Source of the DNA: Bacillota bacterium | GTDB lineage: Bacteria > Bacillota > Clostridia > Christensenellales > CAG-138 | DNA length: 40,459 nucleotides | Assembly: GCA_023455425.1 (NCBI GenBank) | Contig: JAEYCM010000019.1 | Span: 1-40,459 of the forward strand | Direction: 5' to 3' | In this document: positions 1 to 7,989 of the stretch, piece by piece | How the letters are laid out: the number at the start of each line of letters is the position of its first letter | How positions within the stretch are numbered: the first letter of the stretch is position 1 | Made by a program: the position numbers and the translations under genes | Notes under the pieces: generated by a model | Database searches by the model: none | Told to the model about the DNA's origin: nothing | The model's input: the letters and a program-made list of their open reading frames with translations, nothing else

Positions 1-590
1 GCCTTCTCCGTCTGCGCGTCTACGCCCTTGAAGGGTTCATCCATAAAATAAATATCCGCCTGCTGAACGAGCGCCCGGGCTAAGAATACGCGCTGCTGCT
101 GCCCACCGGAAAGCTGACTGATCTGCCTGGAGGCGTAGTCCGCCATGCCCACCTTTTGGAGTGTCTGTTTCGCGAGCGTGATATCCGCCTTTTGCGGGCG
201 CTTGATCCAGCCCAGATGCCCATAGCGGCCCATCAGGACCACGTCGAGCACCGTTGCGGGAAAATCCCAATCCACACTGCCGCTTTGCGGCACGTAGCCG
301 ATCCTGTTCCTGTGATTATTCTCTTCTTCCGATAAGAACCGGGTTTCGCCGGAAACGGTGGGAACAAGGCCGAGCATCGCCTTGATGAGCGTCGTTTTTC
401 CCGCGCCGTTCGGCCCTACGATCGCCATCAGCTTGCCCTTGGGGATTTTCAGGTCCACGTCCCAGAGCACCGGCTTCAAGTCGTAAGCGACCGTTACGTC
501 CTCCACTTCGGCGACGTATATGGTTCTTCCGGGGGAGGCCGGGTTTCCGGCCTCCGCTTTATAATCGCTTCCCTTTGCGATGCTGAGCAT
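1..590 (-). CDS. Manganese/zinc ABC transporter ATP-binding protein, 3' end beyond window (TroB/MntB-like)
   Basis: Partial gene: the first ~196 codons are present and the C-terminus lies beyond position 1. It is the ATPase of a metal-ion (Mn/Zn/Fe chelate) importer on the inner face of the membrane. The translation shows a Walker A motif GPNGAGKTT, a GYVPQ Q-loop, the ABC signature LSGGQQQR and a Walker B motif IYFMDEP. The ATG at 590 follows AAGGAGG with a short spacer. It lies 13 bp after the stop of the TroA-like gene, so the two are co-transcribed in the order repressor, binding protein, ATPase; a permease should follow outside the window. The ~25 residues before the ABC domain are unusual for the family and unexplained. 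Family assignment is firm; the metal is inferred from the neighbour. Confidence 0.9.
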   Translation of the reverse strand, partial: MLSIAKGSDYKAEAGNPASPGRTIYVAEVEDVTVAYDLKPVLWDVDLKIPKGKLMAIVGPNGAGKTTLIKAMLGLVPTVSGETRFLSEEENNHRNRIGYVPQSGSVDWDFPATVLDVVLMGRYGHLGWIKRPQKADITLAKQTLQKVGMADYASRQISQLSGGQQQRVFLARALVQQADIYFMDEPFKGVDAQTEK

Positions 591-603
591 AATTTTCGCC
601 TCC

Positions 604-1536
604 TTACTTGAGCGCGTCTACTATGGTATCGATATTGGCTTTGACGGTGAGGAGATAAGTTTCGGCGCCGGAGCCCTCTCCGCCTAAAGAGTCCGAATAC
701 AATTCTCCGCCAATGGCCACGTCGAAGCCCTTTGCTTTAACAGCCGCCTGAAGCGCCTCTATGGTCTTGGGCGGCACGGAGGATTCCACGAAGATCGCCT
801 TGATCTGCCGCTCCACAATGAACTCCGCAAGGGAGCTTACGTCGGCGGTGCCTGCCTCGGCGTCCGTACTGATGCCCTGGAGGCCCTTTACCTCAAAGCC
901 ATAGGCTCTGCCAAAGTAATTGAACGCGTCGTGCGCCGTAACGAGCACCCGCTGCCCTTCCGGCACCTCCAAAGCGCGTTCGCGGATGTAGGCGTCCGTT
1001 TCATCCAGCTCTTTGAGATAGCTTTCGAGGTTGGCTCCATAATCGGACGCGTGGTCGGGGTCGGTCTGGGACAGGCCGCTTGCTACGACGCCGGCCGCAT
1101 CCTTCCAGAGCGATACGTCGAACCAGATATGCGGGTCATGTACCGAGCCGCCGCCCGCCCATTCCAGAAGCTTTTCTTCCTCCAACCCTTCCTCAATGCA
1201 GATGACCGCATGGCCCTGCCCAGATAAGGACTCAAAGATTTCTCCCATTTTACCTTCCAGATGCAGCCCGTTATACACGACGACGTCCGCGCCGGACATC
1301 AGCGTGACGTCGCCCGCGCTGGCCTGGTAAAGGTGCGGGTCGATGCCGGGCCCCATCAGCCCGTTTACCGTAACGTGTCCCCCGCCGATTACTTTTGCAA
1401 GGTCCGCAAGCATGGTGGTGGTGGCGACAATGTTGAGTTTCCCGTCATCCGGAGCCTGCGCAGTCTGCGCGCAGCCCGTCAGCAGAAGCAATACGCCCAA
1501 TAGTACCGCAAACAACCCTTTTACGTGAGCAGACAT
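604..1536 (-). CDS. troA: Metal ABC transporter substrate-binding lipoprotein, TroA-like
   Basis: 310-residue extracytoplasmic metal-binding lipoprotein of the cluster A-I (ZnuA/TroA/PsaA) family. A signal peptide ends in the lipobox LLTGC (Cys22). The TroA ligand set is visible: His68 (GIDPHLY), His136 (HDPHIWFD), His202 (TAHDAF) and Asp282 (GELYSDSLG). The third ligand is His, as in Treponema TroA, and not Glu as in PsaA-type manganese proteins. The phrase AYGFEVKGLQGIST also matches the TroA branch. There is no His-rich loop, unlike the ZnuA protein encoded at 3871. GGAGG lies 9 nt before the ATG at 1536. Likely substrate Mn2+ and/or Zn2+; a DtxR-family repressor lies immediately upstream, which favours Mn or Fe control. 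Confidence 0.92.
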   Translation of the reverse strand: MSAHVKGLFAVLLGVLLLLTGCAQTAQAPDDGKLNIVATTTMLADLAKVIGGGHVTVNGLMGPGIDPHLYQASAGDVTLMSGADVVVYNGLHLEGKMGEIFESLSGQGHAVICIEEGLEEEKLLEWAGGGSVHDPHIWFDVSLWKDAAGVVASGLSQTDPDHASDYGANLESYLKELDETDAYIRERALEVPEGQRVLVTAHDAFNYFGRAYGFEVKGLQGISTDAEAGTADVSSLAEFIVERQIKAIFVESSVPPKTIEALQAAVKAKGFDVAIGGELYSDSLGGEGSGAETYLLTVKANIDTIVDALK

Positions 1537-1557
1537 GTTTGGTTACCTCCTTGAGTT

Positions 1558-2208
1558 TTACGATATTTTGTCAACATATATTTGACATGCGGCCTTATAG
1601 CTCATCTGCACACGCTGTCCGCCTAGTTCAAGCGTGAGCGGGCCCTCATATGCCGCAGCGTCCATCAGTTTTATGGGCATACCGATCTTTACGCCCAGGG
1701 AACCCAAATACTCCAGCAGCTCCGTTTCTTCCACCACGCGCCGCACTACCGTCTCATCGCCGGGGCGGAGCAGGTTGAGCGTCGTCAGTTCAGGCAAGCG
1801 CGCCGTACTGCCTTCTCGCGGGATTGTCGCGCCGTGCGGGCAATGATCGGGCCGTTGCAGGTACGTATCCAGCCGCTCGGCCAACTTGGCGGAGGTGACA
1901 TGTTCAAGCCGGTTGGCGTCCTCATGCACTTCGCTCCAGGAATAACTGAGATGCTCCACAAGGAATACCTCCCAAAGCCGGTGGCTGCGCAGCAACAAAA
2001 CTGCTTTTTCGTATCCTTGCGCGGTCAGGCGGCTTCCCTTATAGGGCTCGTATTCGATCAAGCCCTCCTTGCCCAGTTTGCTGAGCATCTCGCTTACCGA
2101 GGCGGGGGAGATTTTTAAGATTTCGGCCAATTTCTTGTTGCCTACCATTCCATCCCGCTCCCCGAGCTTGCAAAGCTCTTTCAGGTAATCTTCCTTGTTC
2201 GGCGTCAT
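1558..2208 (-). CDS. DtxR/MntR-family metal-dependent transcriptional repressor with C-terminal FeoA/SH3-like domain
   Basis: 216 residues. An N-terminal winged helix-turn-helix (about 20-60, with KISPASVSEMLSKL as recognition region) is followed by the metal-binding/dimerisation domain containing HRLWEVFL (76-83), SEVHEDANRLEHV (92-104) and DHCPHGATIP (121-130), which are DtxR/MntR signature segments. Residues ~140-216 resemble the FeoA/SH3 domain of long DtxR proteins (IdeR/ScaR type); short MntR and Treponema TroR lack it. The ATG at 2208 follows AAGGAGG. It is the first gene of the operon with the TroA- and TroB-like genes and has a strong palindrome in its own promoter, so metal-dependent autoregulation is likely. 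Mn2+ versus Fe2+ specificity cannot be settled by reading. Confidence 0.88.
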   Translation of the reverse strand: MTPNKEDYLKELCKLGERDGMVGNKKLAEILKISPASVSEMLSKLGKEGLIEYEPYKGSRLTAQGYEKAVLLLRSHRLWEVFLVEHLSYSWSEVHEDANRLEHVTSAKLAERLDTYLQRPDHCPHGATIPREGSTARLPELTTLNLLRPGDETVVRRVVEETELLEYLGSLGVKIGMPIKLMDAAAYEGPLTLELGGQRVQMSYKAACQIYVDKIS

Positions 2209-2219
2209 ATGGCCTCCTT

Positions 2220-2275
2220 AAATTTAGGCATACCTTAATTTAATATTATAATAACCTAAATATGCTGTTGTGCAA
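2220..2275 (-). promoter_or_regulatory. Promoter and palindromic operator of the DtxR/troAB-like operon
   Basis: On the minus strand a TATAAT -10 (2245-2250) lies 19 nt downstream of a poor -35 candidate TTGCAC (2270-2275). Directly downstream, positions 2220-2241 form an inverted repeat, AAATTTAGG/CCTTAATTT, matching its own reverse complement at 18 of 22 positions. The location over the expected transcription start fits repression by the DtxR-family protein encoded next to it. The half-site TTTAGG resembles the TTAGG of DtxR boxes. The binding protein is inferred. Confidence 0.65.
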
Positions 2276-2307
2276 CGGTTCGTTACCAGATTTCCGCGAA
2301 ATAAATG

Positions 2308-2340
2308 TTAGCCCAAGGAAATTGGTTTTCCTTAGGCTAA
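2308..2340. repeat. 33-bp inverted repeat in the gap between the DtxR-family gene and the amidase gene
   Basis: Arms TTAGCCCAAGGAAA and TTTCCTTAGGCTAA pair with one mismatch round a 5-nt loop. No gene ends here (the neighbours are divergent) and there is no T-tract on either strand, so it is not an obvious terminator. The TTAGCC/GGCTAA ends resemble DtxR-type half-sites, so a second operator is possible. The rest of the 2242-2494 gap holds no gene I can support. Confidence 0.45.
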
Positions 2341-2494
2341 TTTATGGCGGCAGGATAAAATGTGTTACGGGGGAATGGAGGATTTCCTTTAGGCAACGAA
2401 GCCATGGAACATGCATTGCTGATAAAGCATATAGTAAAACGTCAGCTTGACGAAACATTTTTTCCGCACTGCAATTCCTCAGGAGGTGCTCACT

Positions 2495-3230
2495 TTGCCG
2501 ATTATCTATCTCAGCCCTTCAACACAAGATTGGAATGAATATGTCACAGGCGGCAGTGAAGAGTATCATATGAATTTGTTTGCAGACGCACTGGAGCCAT
2601 ACCTTCGGGCCAGCGGAATACAATTTGGGCGCAACACGCCGGATATGACGGCGGTTTCTTCCATACGCGCATCCAATGCCGGAAACTATGATCTGCACCT
2701 CGCCCTACATTCCAATGCCGCGCCAGAAGGGCGGTACGGGACTGTACGCGGCTCTGAAATCTACTATGCGCCAAACAGCATAAGGGGGCAGCGCGCGGCC
2801 AATTTCGTTGCGGAGAATATCCGGGATATTTACCCGGATCCAAACCTTGTCCGGATTATTCCCACCACAAGTATCGGGGAAGTGCGGCAGACAAGGGCGC
2901 CCGCCGTGTTCGTAGAGCTTTGCATATCATGACAACGAAGAAGATGCCGAGTGGATATTGGAAAATATGGATGCCGCCGCGCGTGCCATTGCACTTGGAC
3001 TGACAGAGTATTTTAACATTCCCTTTGTTCAGCCGATTACCCCCAGAACAGGAACTGTAACCTTAACAAGCGGCTCGCTGAATATACGCAGCGGCCCCGG
3101 TATGGATGCACCGATTATATCGCGCGCTTATAATGGGGAGCAGGTAACCATATACGGCCAGCTTGGAGACTGGTATTCCATCCGGCACGGCGATACGTCG
3201 GGCTTTGTGCACAGGGCATATATCCGGTAA
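2495..3230 (+). pseudogene. N-acetylmuramoyl-L-alanine amidase with SH3 domain, disrupted by a one-base frameshift
   Basis: Two adjacent frames encode one protein. The first frame has an Amidase_3-type domain (starts PIIYLSPSTQDWN; LHLALHSNAAPEG; APAVFVEL) and stops at 2930-2932. The second frame (from about 2922) continues as AYHDNEEDAEW and ends in a bacterial SH3 domain (about the last 60 residues, SLNIRSGPG...GFVHRAYIR). Removing one T from TTT at 2919-2921 joins them into about 244 residues, restoring the family's VE-L-x-YHDN motif with its acidic active-site residue. Start: the TTG at 2495, 8 nt after AGGAGG (2481-2486), fits better than the ATG at 2447, which has no ribosome binding site. 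The family cleaves the bond between MurNAc and the stem peptide. No export signal is visible, so release by lysis or a non-classical route is possible. A sequencing or assembly error is an alternative to real inactivation. Confidence 0.8.
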
Positions 3231-3290
3231 GAAACCTGTTCCATGATGTTTTAAGGTAGAGAGAGAACCTAAGTCTCTGAGAGTTTCAAG

Positions 3291-3324
3291 GTCCCCGTTT
3301 TCATAAAGCAAAGCGGGGACTTTT
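3291..3324 (+). terminator. Rho-independent terminator after the amidase gene
   Basis: Stem GTCCCCG/CGGGGAC (3291-3297 and 3314-3320) followed by TTTT, about 60 bp after the stop codon at 3230. Confidence 0.65.
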
Positions 3325-3388
3325 GTTGTCCGGACATTGGCAGCATGGTACTTGGCAAGAGAACCTTCCAGTCGTTTCATCTGATAAT

Positions 3389-3407
3389 GCAAATGCGACT
3401 AATTCGC
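3389..3407. promoter_or_regulatory. Candidate Zur-type box, upstream copy of the zinc operon
   Basis: GCAAAT-N7-ATTCGC, matching the consensus GCRAAT-N7-ATTYGC also found at 3469-3487, 21449-21467 and 21651-21669. It lies 28 bp upstream of the -35 of the zinc-operon promoter. The repressor is inferred to be the Fur-family protein encoded at 6541. Confidence 0.55.
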
Positions 3408-3435
3408 TAATTACAAATTTCTATCTTTTTATTTC

Positions 3436-3464
3436 TTGACATTTCCAATCTCTCAAATTAAAAT
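3436..3464 (+). promoter_or_regulatory. Promoter of the zinc-uptake operon
   Basis: TTGACA (3436-3441), a 17-nt spacer, then TAAAAT (3459-3464): a near-consensus sigma-A promoter. The candidate Zur box 3465-3491 starts at the next base, so a bound repressor would cover the transcription start. Confidence 0.75.
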
Positions 3465-3491
3465 AAATGCGAATGCGAACCATATGCATTT
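3465..3491. promoter_or_regulatory. Candidate Zur-type operator at the zinc-operon transcription start
   Basis: 27-bp element AAATGCGAAT-N7-ATATGCATTT. Core GCGAAT-N7-ATATGC (3469-3487) has the same 19-bp geometry as the other copies, with an imperfect right half. It has the same outer AAAT...ATTT flanks as the copy at 21445-21471. Confidence 0.6.
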
Positions 3492-3541
3492 ACAATCCTG
3501 CGTCCGCATATCAATTGAAAGAAGCGAGTTGAAGAGATCGT

Positions 3542-3835
3542 ATGTACACAGACAAGATTCTCATCTGCAAAGATTGCGGGCAGGAGTTCGTTTTCACTGC
3601 CGGGGAACAGGAGTTCTATGCTGAAAAAGGCTTCCGGAATGATCCGACGCGCTGCAAGGATTGCCGCGCCAGACGCAAGACACAAAGGAATGAGGGTGGG
3701 GAGTCACGAAACATGTACACCGCGAGATGCGCCGATTGCGGCAGGGAATGCATGGTTCCCTTTGAGCCGCGCGGGGACAAACCGGTCTATTGCAGCGAAT
3801 GCTTTTCGCGGCGTAAACAGGAACGATTTGCATAA
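3542..3835 (+). CDS. Small double zinc-ribbon protein, first gene of the zinc operon
   Basis: 97 residues with two four-cysteine units: C9xxC12/C38xxC41 and C63xxC66/C84xxC87 (plus Cys70). This resembles the zf-trcl/CxxC zinc-ribbon proteins common in Clostridia, whose function is unknown. No signal peptide, so cytoplasmic. An in-frame TGA twelve bases upstream fixes the ATG at 3542 as the earliest start; the ribosome binding site is weak. It lies directly behind the zinc-operon promoter and 35 bp before znuA. A zinc buffer, a zinc-dependent nucleic-acid binder or an apo-sensor are all possible; position suggests a link to zinc status but does not show it. Confidence 0.8.
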   Translation: MYTDKILICKDCGQEFVFTAGEQEFYAEKGFRNDPTRCKDCRARRKTQRNEGGESRNMYTARCADCGRECMVPFEPRGDKPVYCSECFSRRKQERFA

Positions 3836-3870
3836 ACCATAAAATGCACGATTGAGGAGGTTTGTTGAAA

Positions 3871-4920
3871 ATGAAGAGGTTCTTAAGTATACTGTTGATA
3901 GGGTGCCTGGTTTTATCCCTTCTTGCGGGGTGCAGCGCCGTGCAGAATTCTCCTGCTGAGGTGAATGCGGATGAACAGCCGCAGACCCCCGCTGTTACGA
4001 GTGCGGGTGATAGCGAGGCGCAGGTCACTCCCGGTCCAGATGCAAACAATAACCAGTCGCAAGAGAAGCTGTCGGTTTATGCCAGCTTCTATCCAATGTA
4101 TGACTTTGCCGTAAAGATCGGCGGGGACAAGGTGGATGTCGTGAACATGGTTCCGGCTGGAACGGAGCCGCATGATTGGGAGCCTACGGCCGCCGATGTT
4201 GCGGGGCTTGAACAAGCCGCCATTTTCATTTATAACGGCGCGGGCATGGAGCATTGGGCCGAGGATGTTTTAGAGTCTCTCCAGAATAAAGATCTGATTG
4301 CTGTCGAAGCTTCCAAGGATATCGCCCTTATGGAGGGCCATCATGAGCATGAAGGCGAAGAAGAAGAGCATGAGGATGAAGAAGAGCATGAAGGCGAAGA
4401 ATTCGATCCCCATGTCTGGCTCAGTCCGGTGAACGCGAAAAAGGAAATGGAGAACATCAAGAATGCCTTTGTGCAGGCCGATCCGGATAATCAGGAGTAT
4501 TATGAGGCGAACTATGTAAAGTACGCAGCGGACTTTGACGCGCTTGACAAGGAGTTTCAGGATGCCCTTTCCGTTCTTCCGAAAAAGGATATTATTGTCT
4601 CTCATGAAGCATTCGGGTATCTGTGCGCGGCTTACGGCCTCAATCAAATCGGCATTGAAGGCTTAGCGCCCGATTCCGAACCCGATCCGGCAAGAATGGC
4701 CGAGATCATTGAATTTGCGAAAGAGAACGATGTAAAGGTGATCTTCTTCGAAGAACTGGTAAGCCCGAAAGTTTCCGAAACCATTGCGGACGCGATCGGG
4801 GCCCAAACCGCCGTTCTGAGCCCCATCGAAGGCCTGAGCGATGAGCAGCAGGCGGCCGGTGACGATTATTTTGCCGTGATGCGTAAAAATTTGGAAGCGC
4901 TGAAGGCGGCATTGCAGTAA
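3871..4920 (+). CDS. znuA: Zinc ABC transporter substrate-binding lipoprotein ZnuA/AdcA-like
   Basis: 349 residues from the ATG at 3871 (TTG codons at 3862 and 3865 also precede it in frame; GAGGAGG ends 10 nt before the ATG). Signal peptide with lipobox LLAGC, then a ~45-residue low-complexity linker and a cluster A-I domain. Ligands visible: His101 (TEPHDWEPT), His181 (DPHVWLSP) and His245 (SHEAFGYL). Between the first two lies a His/Glu-rich loop at about 156-176 (GHHEHEGEEEEHEDEEEHEG), the hallmark of zinc-specific ZnuA proteins. It captures Zn2+ outside the cell and hands it to the ZnuB permease encoded downstream. Confidence 0.94.
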   Translation: MKRFLSILLIGCLVLSLLAGCSAVQNSPAEVNADEQPQTPAVTSAGDSEAQVTPGPDANNNQSQEKLSVYASFYPMYDFAVKIGGDKVDVVNMVPAGTEPHDWEPTAADVAGLEQAAIFIYNGAGMEHWAEDVLESLQNKDLIAVEASKDIALMEGHHEHEGEEEEHEDEEEHEGEEFDPHVWLSPVNAKKEMENIKNAFVQADPDNQEYYEANYVKYAADFDALDKEFQDALSVLPKKDIIVSHEAFGYLCAAYGLNQIGIEGLAPDSEPDPARMAEIIEFAKENDVKVIFFEELVSPKVSETIADAIGAQTAVLSPIEGLSDEQQAAGDDYFAVMRKNLEALKAALQ

Positions 4921-4930
4921 GGGAGTACGG

Positions 4931-5683
4931 ATGTCCAACGTAATAGAAGTGGAAAATTTAAGCTTCAGTTACGGGAGCGAGCCGATTTTCACGAAAATCG
5001 GCTTCTCCGTTTCTAAGGGGGATTTCGCGGCCATCATCGGATCCAACGGCGCGGGCAAGAGCACTTTATTGCGCCTGATCCTGGGGGAGCTTGCTGCGGC
5101 CGGGGGAAGCATTCGGCTGTTTGATCAGGATATCCGGCAGTTCAGAGGCTGGCCCAAAATCGGTTATGTGCCGCAAAACGGGCTGCAATCCGGCGCCAAT
5201 TTCCCCGCTACTGTGGCGGAAATCGTGAAAGCAAACTTGTTTTCGCAGATCGGTCTGCTCCGTTTCCCTAAAAAAGAGCACCGTGACAAGGCGCTGCGCG
5301 CGCTTGAACTGGTGGACATGGCGGCATACTCCAGGCGGATGATCGGCGAACTTTCGGGCGGGCAGCAGCAGAGGGTCATGCTCGCACGGGTGCTGGTGAG
5401 CGATCCGGAACTCATGGTGCTCGATGAACCAACCACCGGCGTGGATGCAGAGACTGTACAATCCCTCTATGAACTGCTCTTGCGGCTCAACCGGGAGACC
5501 GGGATCACCATTGTGATGGTCACGCATGATATCGGCCGCGCCGCAAATTATGTATCGCGGGTGCTGTGCCTGGAGGAAGGTTCGCTTGTGGAGCTTGACA
5601 GGGGACAGGTAGATGAAGAGCTTTCACACAAGCACAAACACCCTGCAAGGGGCTGCCAGTTGCAGCATAAAGGAGATGAATAA
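4931..5683 (+). CDS. znuC: Zinc ABC transporter ATP-binding protein ZnuC
   Basis: 250 residues: Walker A GSNGAGKST (about 37-45), GYVPQ Q-loop, signature LSGGQQQR, Walker B LMVLDEP and switch histidine VTHD, a complete ABC ATPase. The start ATG at 4931 follows AAGGGAG, 10 bp after znuA. The C-terminus adds a short tail with HKHKH, a Cys and a final His, which could bind zinc and report cytoplasmic zinc to the transporter; this is an inference. Closest in type to ATPases of Zn/Mn importers. Confidence 0.94.
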   Translation: MSNVIEVENLSFSYGSEPIFTKIGFSVSKGDFAAIIGSNGAGKSTLLRLILGELAAAGGSIRLFDQDIRQFRGWPKIGYVPQNGLQSGANFPATVAEIVKANLFSQIGLLRFPKKEHRDKALRALELVDMAAYSRRMIGELSGGQQQRVMLARVLVSDPELMVLDEPTTGVDAETVQSLYELLLRLNRETGITIVMVTHDIGRAANYVSRVLCLEEGSLVELDRGQVDEELSHKHKHPARGCQLQHKGDE

Positions 5684-5685
5684 GG

Positions 5686-6507
5686 ATGCCGTCGATACTG
5701 GAATATGATTTTATGCACAGGGCCTTTGCGGTGGGCATCCTGCTCGCCGTCATCATCCCCTGCATCGGCATCATCGTGGTGCTAAAGCGGCTCTCGATGA
5801 TCGGCGATGCGCTGTCCCATACGTCCCTTGCCGGTGTGGCCGCGGGGCTTATCATGGGCATCAACCCCATACTGGGCGCGGTTACCGCCTGTATTGCCGC
5901 CGCGCTGGGCATTGAGGCCATCCGAAAAAGGATTCCGAAATTCTCCGAGATGTCCATCGCCATCATCATGTCGGCAGGCGTCGGTTTGGCGGGCGTGTTG
6001 TCCGGCTTTGTAAAAAACGCGGCCAACTTCAACAGCTTCCTGTTCGGGAGCATTGTGGCCATCAGCGATTTTGAAATGATTCTGGTTGCCTGCATCAGCT
6101 GCACCGTTATGCTTGCCTTCATCTTTTTGTATAAAGAGCTGTTTTATATCGCGCTGGATGAACGGGCAGCACGGCTCGCGGGCGTACCGGTGCGGGTGAT
6201 CAATTTTATCTTCACCATACTGACTGCCGTAACGGTATCGGTCGCCGCGCGCACGGTGGGGGCTTTAATCGTTTCCTCTCTCATGGTTGTCCCTGTGGCC
6301 TGCGCCATGCAGTTTGGGAAAAGCTATAAGCAGACGGTCATATACTCAGCCTGCTTTGCCGTTTTCTTTACGGTAACGGGGCTGGTTATCTCATATTATC
6401 TGAGGTTGAAGCCCGGGGGCACCATCGTGCTCATAGGCGTCCTATGCCTTGTAGCGGTGTTGTTTTTAAAGAAAGTGTTGGCCGGACGTATTGCGAATAA
6501 AATTTAA
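5686..6507 (+). CDS. znuB: Zinc ABC transporter permease ZnuB
   Basis: 273 residues of the ABC-3 permease family, with about eight hydrophobic segments and the family's typical MIGDALSHTSLAGVA segment after the first helices. Its start is 2 bp after the znuC stop. It forms the membrane channel with ZnuC and receives Zn2+ from ZnuA. Length is normal for the family. Confidence 0.93.
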   Translation: MPSILEYDFMHRAFAVGILLAVIIPCIGIIVVLKRLSMIGDALSHTSLAGVAAGLIMGINPILGAVTACIAAALGIEAIRKRIPKFSEMSIAIIMSAGVGLAGVLSGFVKNAANFNSFLFGSIVAISDFEMILVACISCTVMLAFIFLYKELFYIALDERAARLAGVPVRVINFIFTILTAVTVSVAARTVGALIVSSLMVVPVACAMQFGKSYKQTVIYSACFAVFFTVTGLVISYYLRLKPGGTIVLIGVLCLVAVLFLKKVLAGRIANKI

Positions 6508-6540
6508 CTGCTCTATCATTCAATGAAAGAGGTGAATGTC

Positions 6541-6954
6541 ATGAAAGAGGAAAGCAATAGCTGGCCTTCCGGCTTGAAGAAGACGAAGCCGCGCGAGAGC
6601 GTACTCTCCGTGCTTGAGCACGCAAAAAACCCTTTAAGCGCGATGGAAATATGCGCTGAGGTCGAAAAGGACGGCGAAGGAGCCTGGCTGTCCACCGTCT
6701 ACCGGATATTGGAGCTTTTTGTAAAGAAGGGCGTAGTCGTCAAAATTGCCGTCATGAACAATGAAACGGCGCTTTACGAGCTCAATCGCTTCCAGCATAA
6801 GCATTACGCCGTATGTTTGGGCTGCCGGAAGATCGTAACGATGGACAATTGCCCAATGGAAAAGTTTATTCCGAAGATTCAAGATTCGGAGTTTCATGTG
6901 CTGGGCCACAATCTTGAAATATACGGCTACTGTAAAGACTGCGACTCAAGATAA
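6541..6954 (+). CDS. zur: Fur-family transcriptional repressor, probably Zur (zinc-responsive)
   Basis: 137 residues from the ATG at 6541, which has AGAGGTGA upstream; an in-frame ATG at 6523 has no ribosome binding site. N-terminal winged helix (about 15-70, AWLSTVYRILELF as recognition helix) and C-terminal dimerisation domain with structural zinc site C92xxC95/C131xxC134. The regulatory-site candidates are the QHKH cluster (86-88) and His119/His123. Placement inside a znuACB operon with COG0523 genes supports Zur over Fur or PerR. It is the best candidate to bind the GCRAAT-N7-ATTYGC boxes at 3389, 3469, 21449 and 21651. Confidence 0.88.
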   Translation: MKEESNSWPSGLKKTKPRESVLSVLEHAKNPLSAMEICAEVEKDGEGAWLSTVYRILELFVKKGVVVKIAVMNNETALYELNRFQHKHYAVCLGCRKIVTMDNCPMEKFIPKIQDSEFHVLGHNLEIYGYCKDCDSR

Positions 6955-7025
6955 TCCCGATCATTTTGAGCATGGCGGGGCTTATTCGGCATGCAGAAAC
7001 ATATATACTGGTTGAGGAGACTGTA

Positions 7026-7985
7026 ATGGGAGCTGAAATATATATCATCTCAGGGTTCTTGGGAGCGGGAAAAACCACTTTGATTCAAAAACTGCTCAGG
7101 GAAACCTTTTCGAAAGAAAAAATGGTACTCGTTGAAAATGATTTTGGCGAAATCAGCATCGACGCTGCCTTGCTCAAATCCGGAGGTGTTGAGGTAAAAG
7201 AGATCAATTCCGGATGTATTTGCTGCAGTCTTTCAGGAGATTTTGTCAAGGCCATGAAAGAGCTTCTGGACCGCTTCCATCCGGATAAAATTGTGATCGA
7301 GCCGTCCGGCGTTGGCAAGCTTTCGGACATTATAAAGGCGTGCTCAGACCCGCGTATCCAGCCTTTTGCAAAAATAAAGAAGAAAATTACGGTCGTGGAC
7401 GTGAAGCGCTGCAAACAATATCTTGATAACTTCGGGGAGTTTTTTGAAGACCAAATCAAAAATGCCGACGTCGTCCTGCTCAGCCGTTCTGAGGATTTCC
7501 CGGACAGGGTAAAGGATGCCCATAAACTGGTGAGAGGCCTGAACGCGCATGCGTCTATCGTTTCAAAGCCATGGGACCAAATCAATACCGCGGAACTCCT
7601 GCATCCGCATGATCACGATCACCATGAGCATACGGAACATTGTCATGCACACGGGTGCGGATGCGCGCACAGCGGCCATGACCACGGCCACGCTTGCGGG
7701 CACAGCCATTCGGCGGAAGAAGCCTTCGACACCGTTACCATACGGACAAAGAAGGTATTCAGTATGGAAGACTTGAAGGCACGGGTATCCAATATGGAGC
7801 GAAGCGCGAAGGGAACGATTTTGCGCGCCAAAGGCATCGTCCGCAGCGCGAATGGATATATTAACCTGCAATACCTCCCCGGGGATATCCGGATCACAGG
7901 CTGTGCTGTTGGCGGCGACATGCTTTGCATCATAGGCAGGAATCTGAACCGGCAAGAGCTTTGCGCCCTCTTTGGCGGAGAATGA
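7026..7985 (+). CDS. G3E-family (COG0523) GTPase with CxCC motif and His-rich loop, putative zinc metallochaperone
   Basis: 319 residues from the ATG at 7026, preceded by GAGGAG; an in-frame start at 6966 would add 20 residues without a comparable site. P-loop GFLGAGKTT (10-18), the COG0523 metal motif GCICC (Cys64, 66, 67) and IEPSGVG (91-97). A loop at about 193-228 holds many His with several Cys, inserted before the CobW C-terminal domain. The guanine-specificity loop reads LLSRSED in place of the usual NKxD. Zur-regulated COG0523 proteins (ZigA/YciC type) move zinc to client enzymes under zinc limitation; that role is inferred from the operon. Confidence 0.9.
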   Translation: MGAEIYIISGFLGAGKTTLIQKLLRETFSKEKMVLVENDFGEISIDAALLKSGGVEVKEINSGCICCSLSGDFVKAMKELLDRFHPDKIVIEPSGVGKLSDIIKACSDPRIQPFAKIKKKITVVDVKRCKQYLDNFGEFFEDQIKNADVVLLSRSEDFPDRVKDAHKLVRGLNAHASIVSKPWDQINTAELLHPHDHDHHEHTEHCHAHGCGCAHSGHDHGHACGHSHSAEEAFDTVTIRTKKVFSMEDLKARVSNMERSAKGTILRAKGIVRSANGYINLQYLPGDIRITGCAVGGDMLCIIGRNLNRQELCALFGGE

Positions 7986-7989
7986 CGGT

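Noticed and set aside
2262..2450. 62-codon plus-strand frame next to the metal operon
   Set aside because: It spans the inverted repeat at 2308-2340, has no ribosome binding site and no family.
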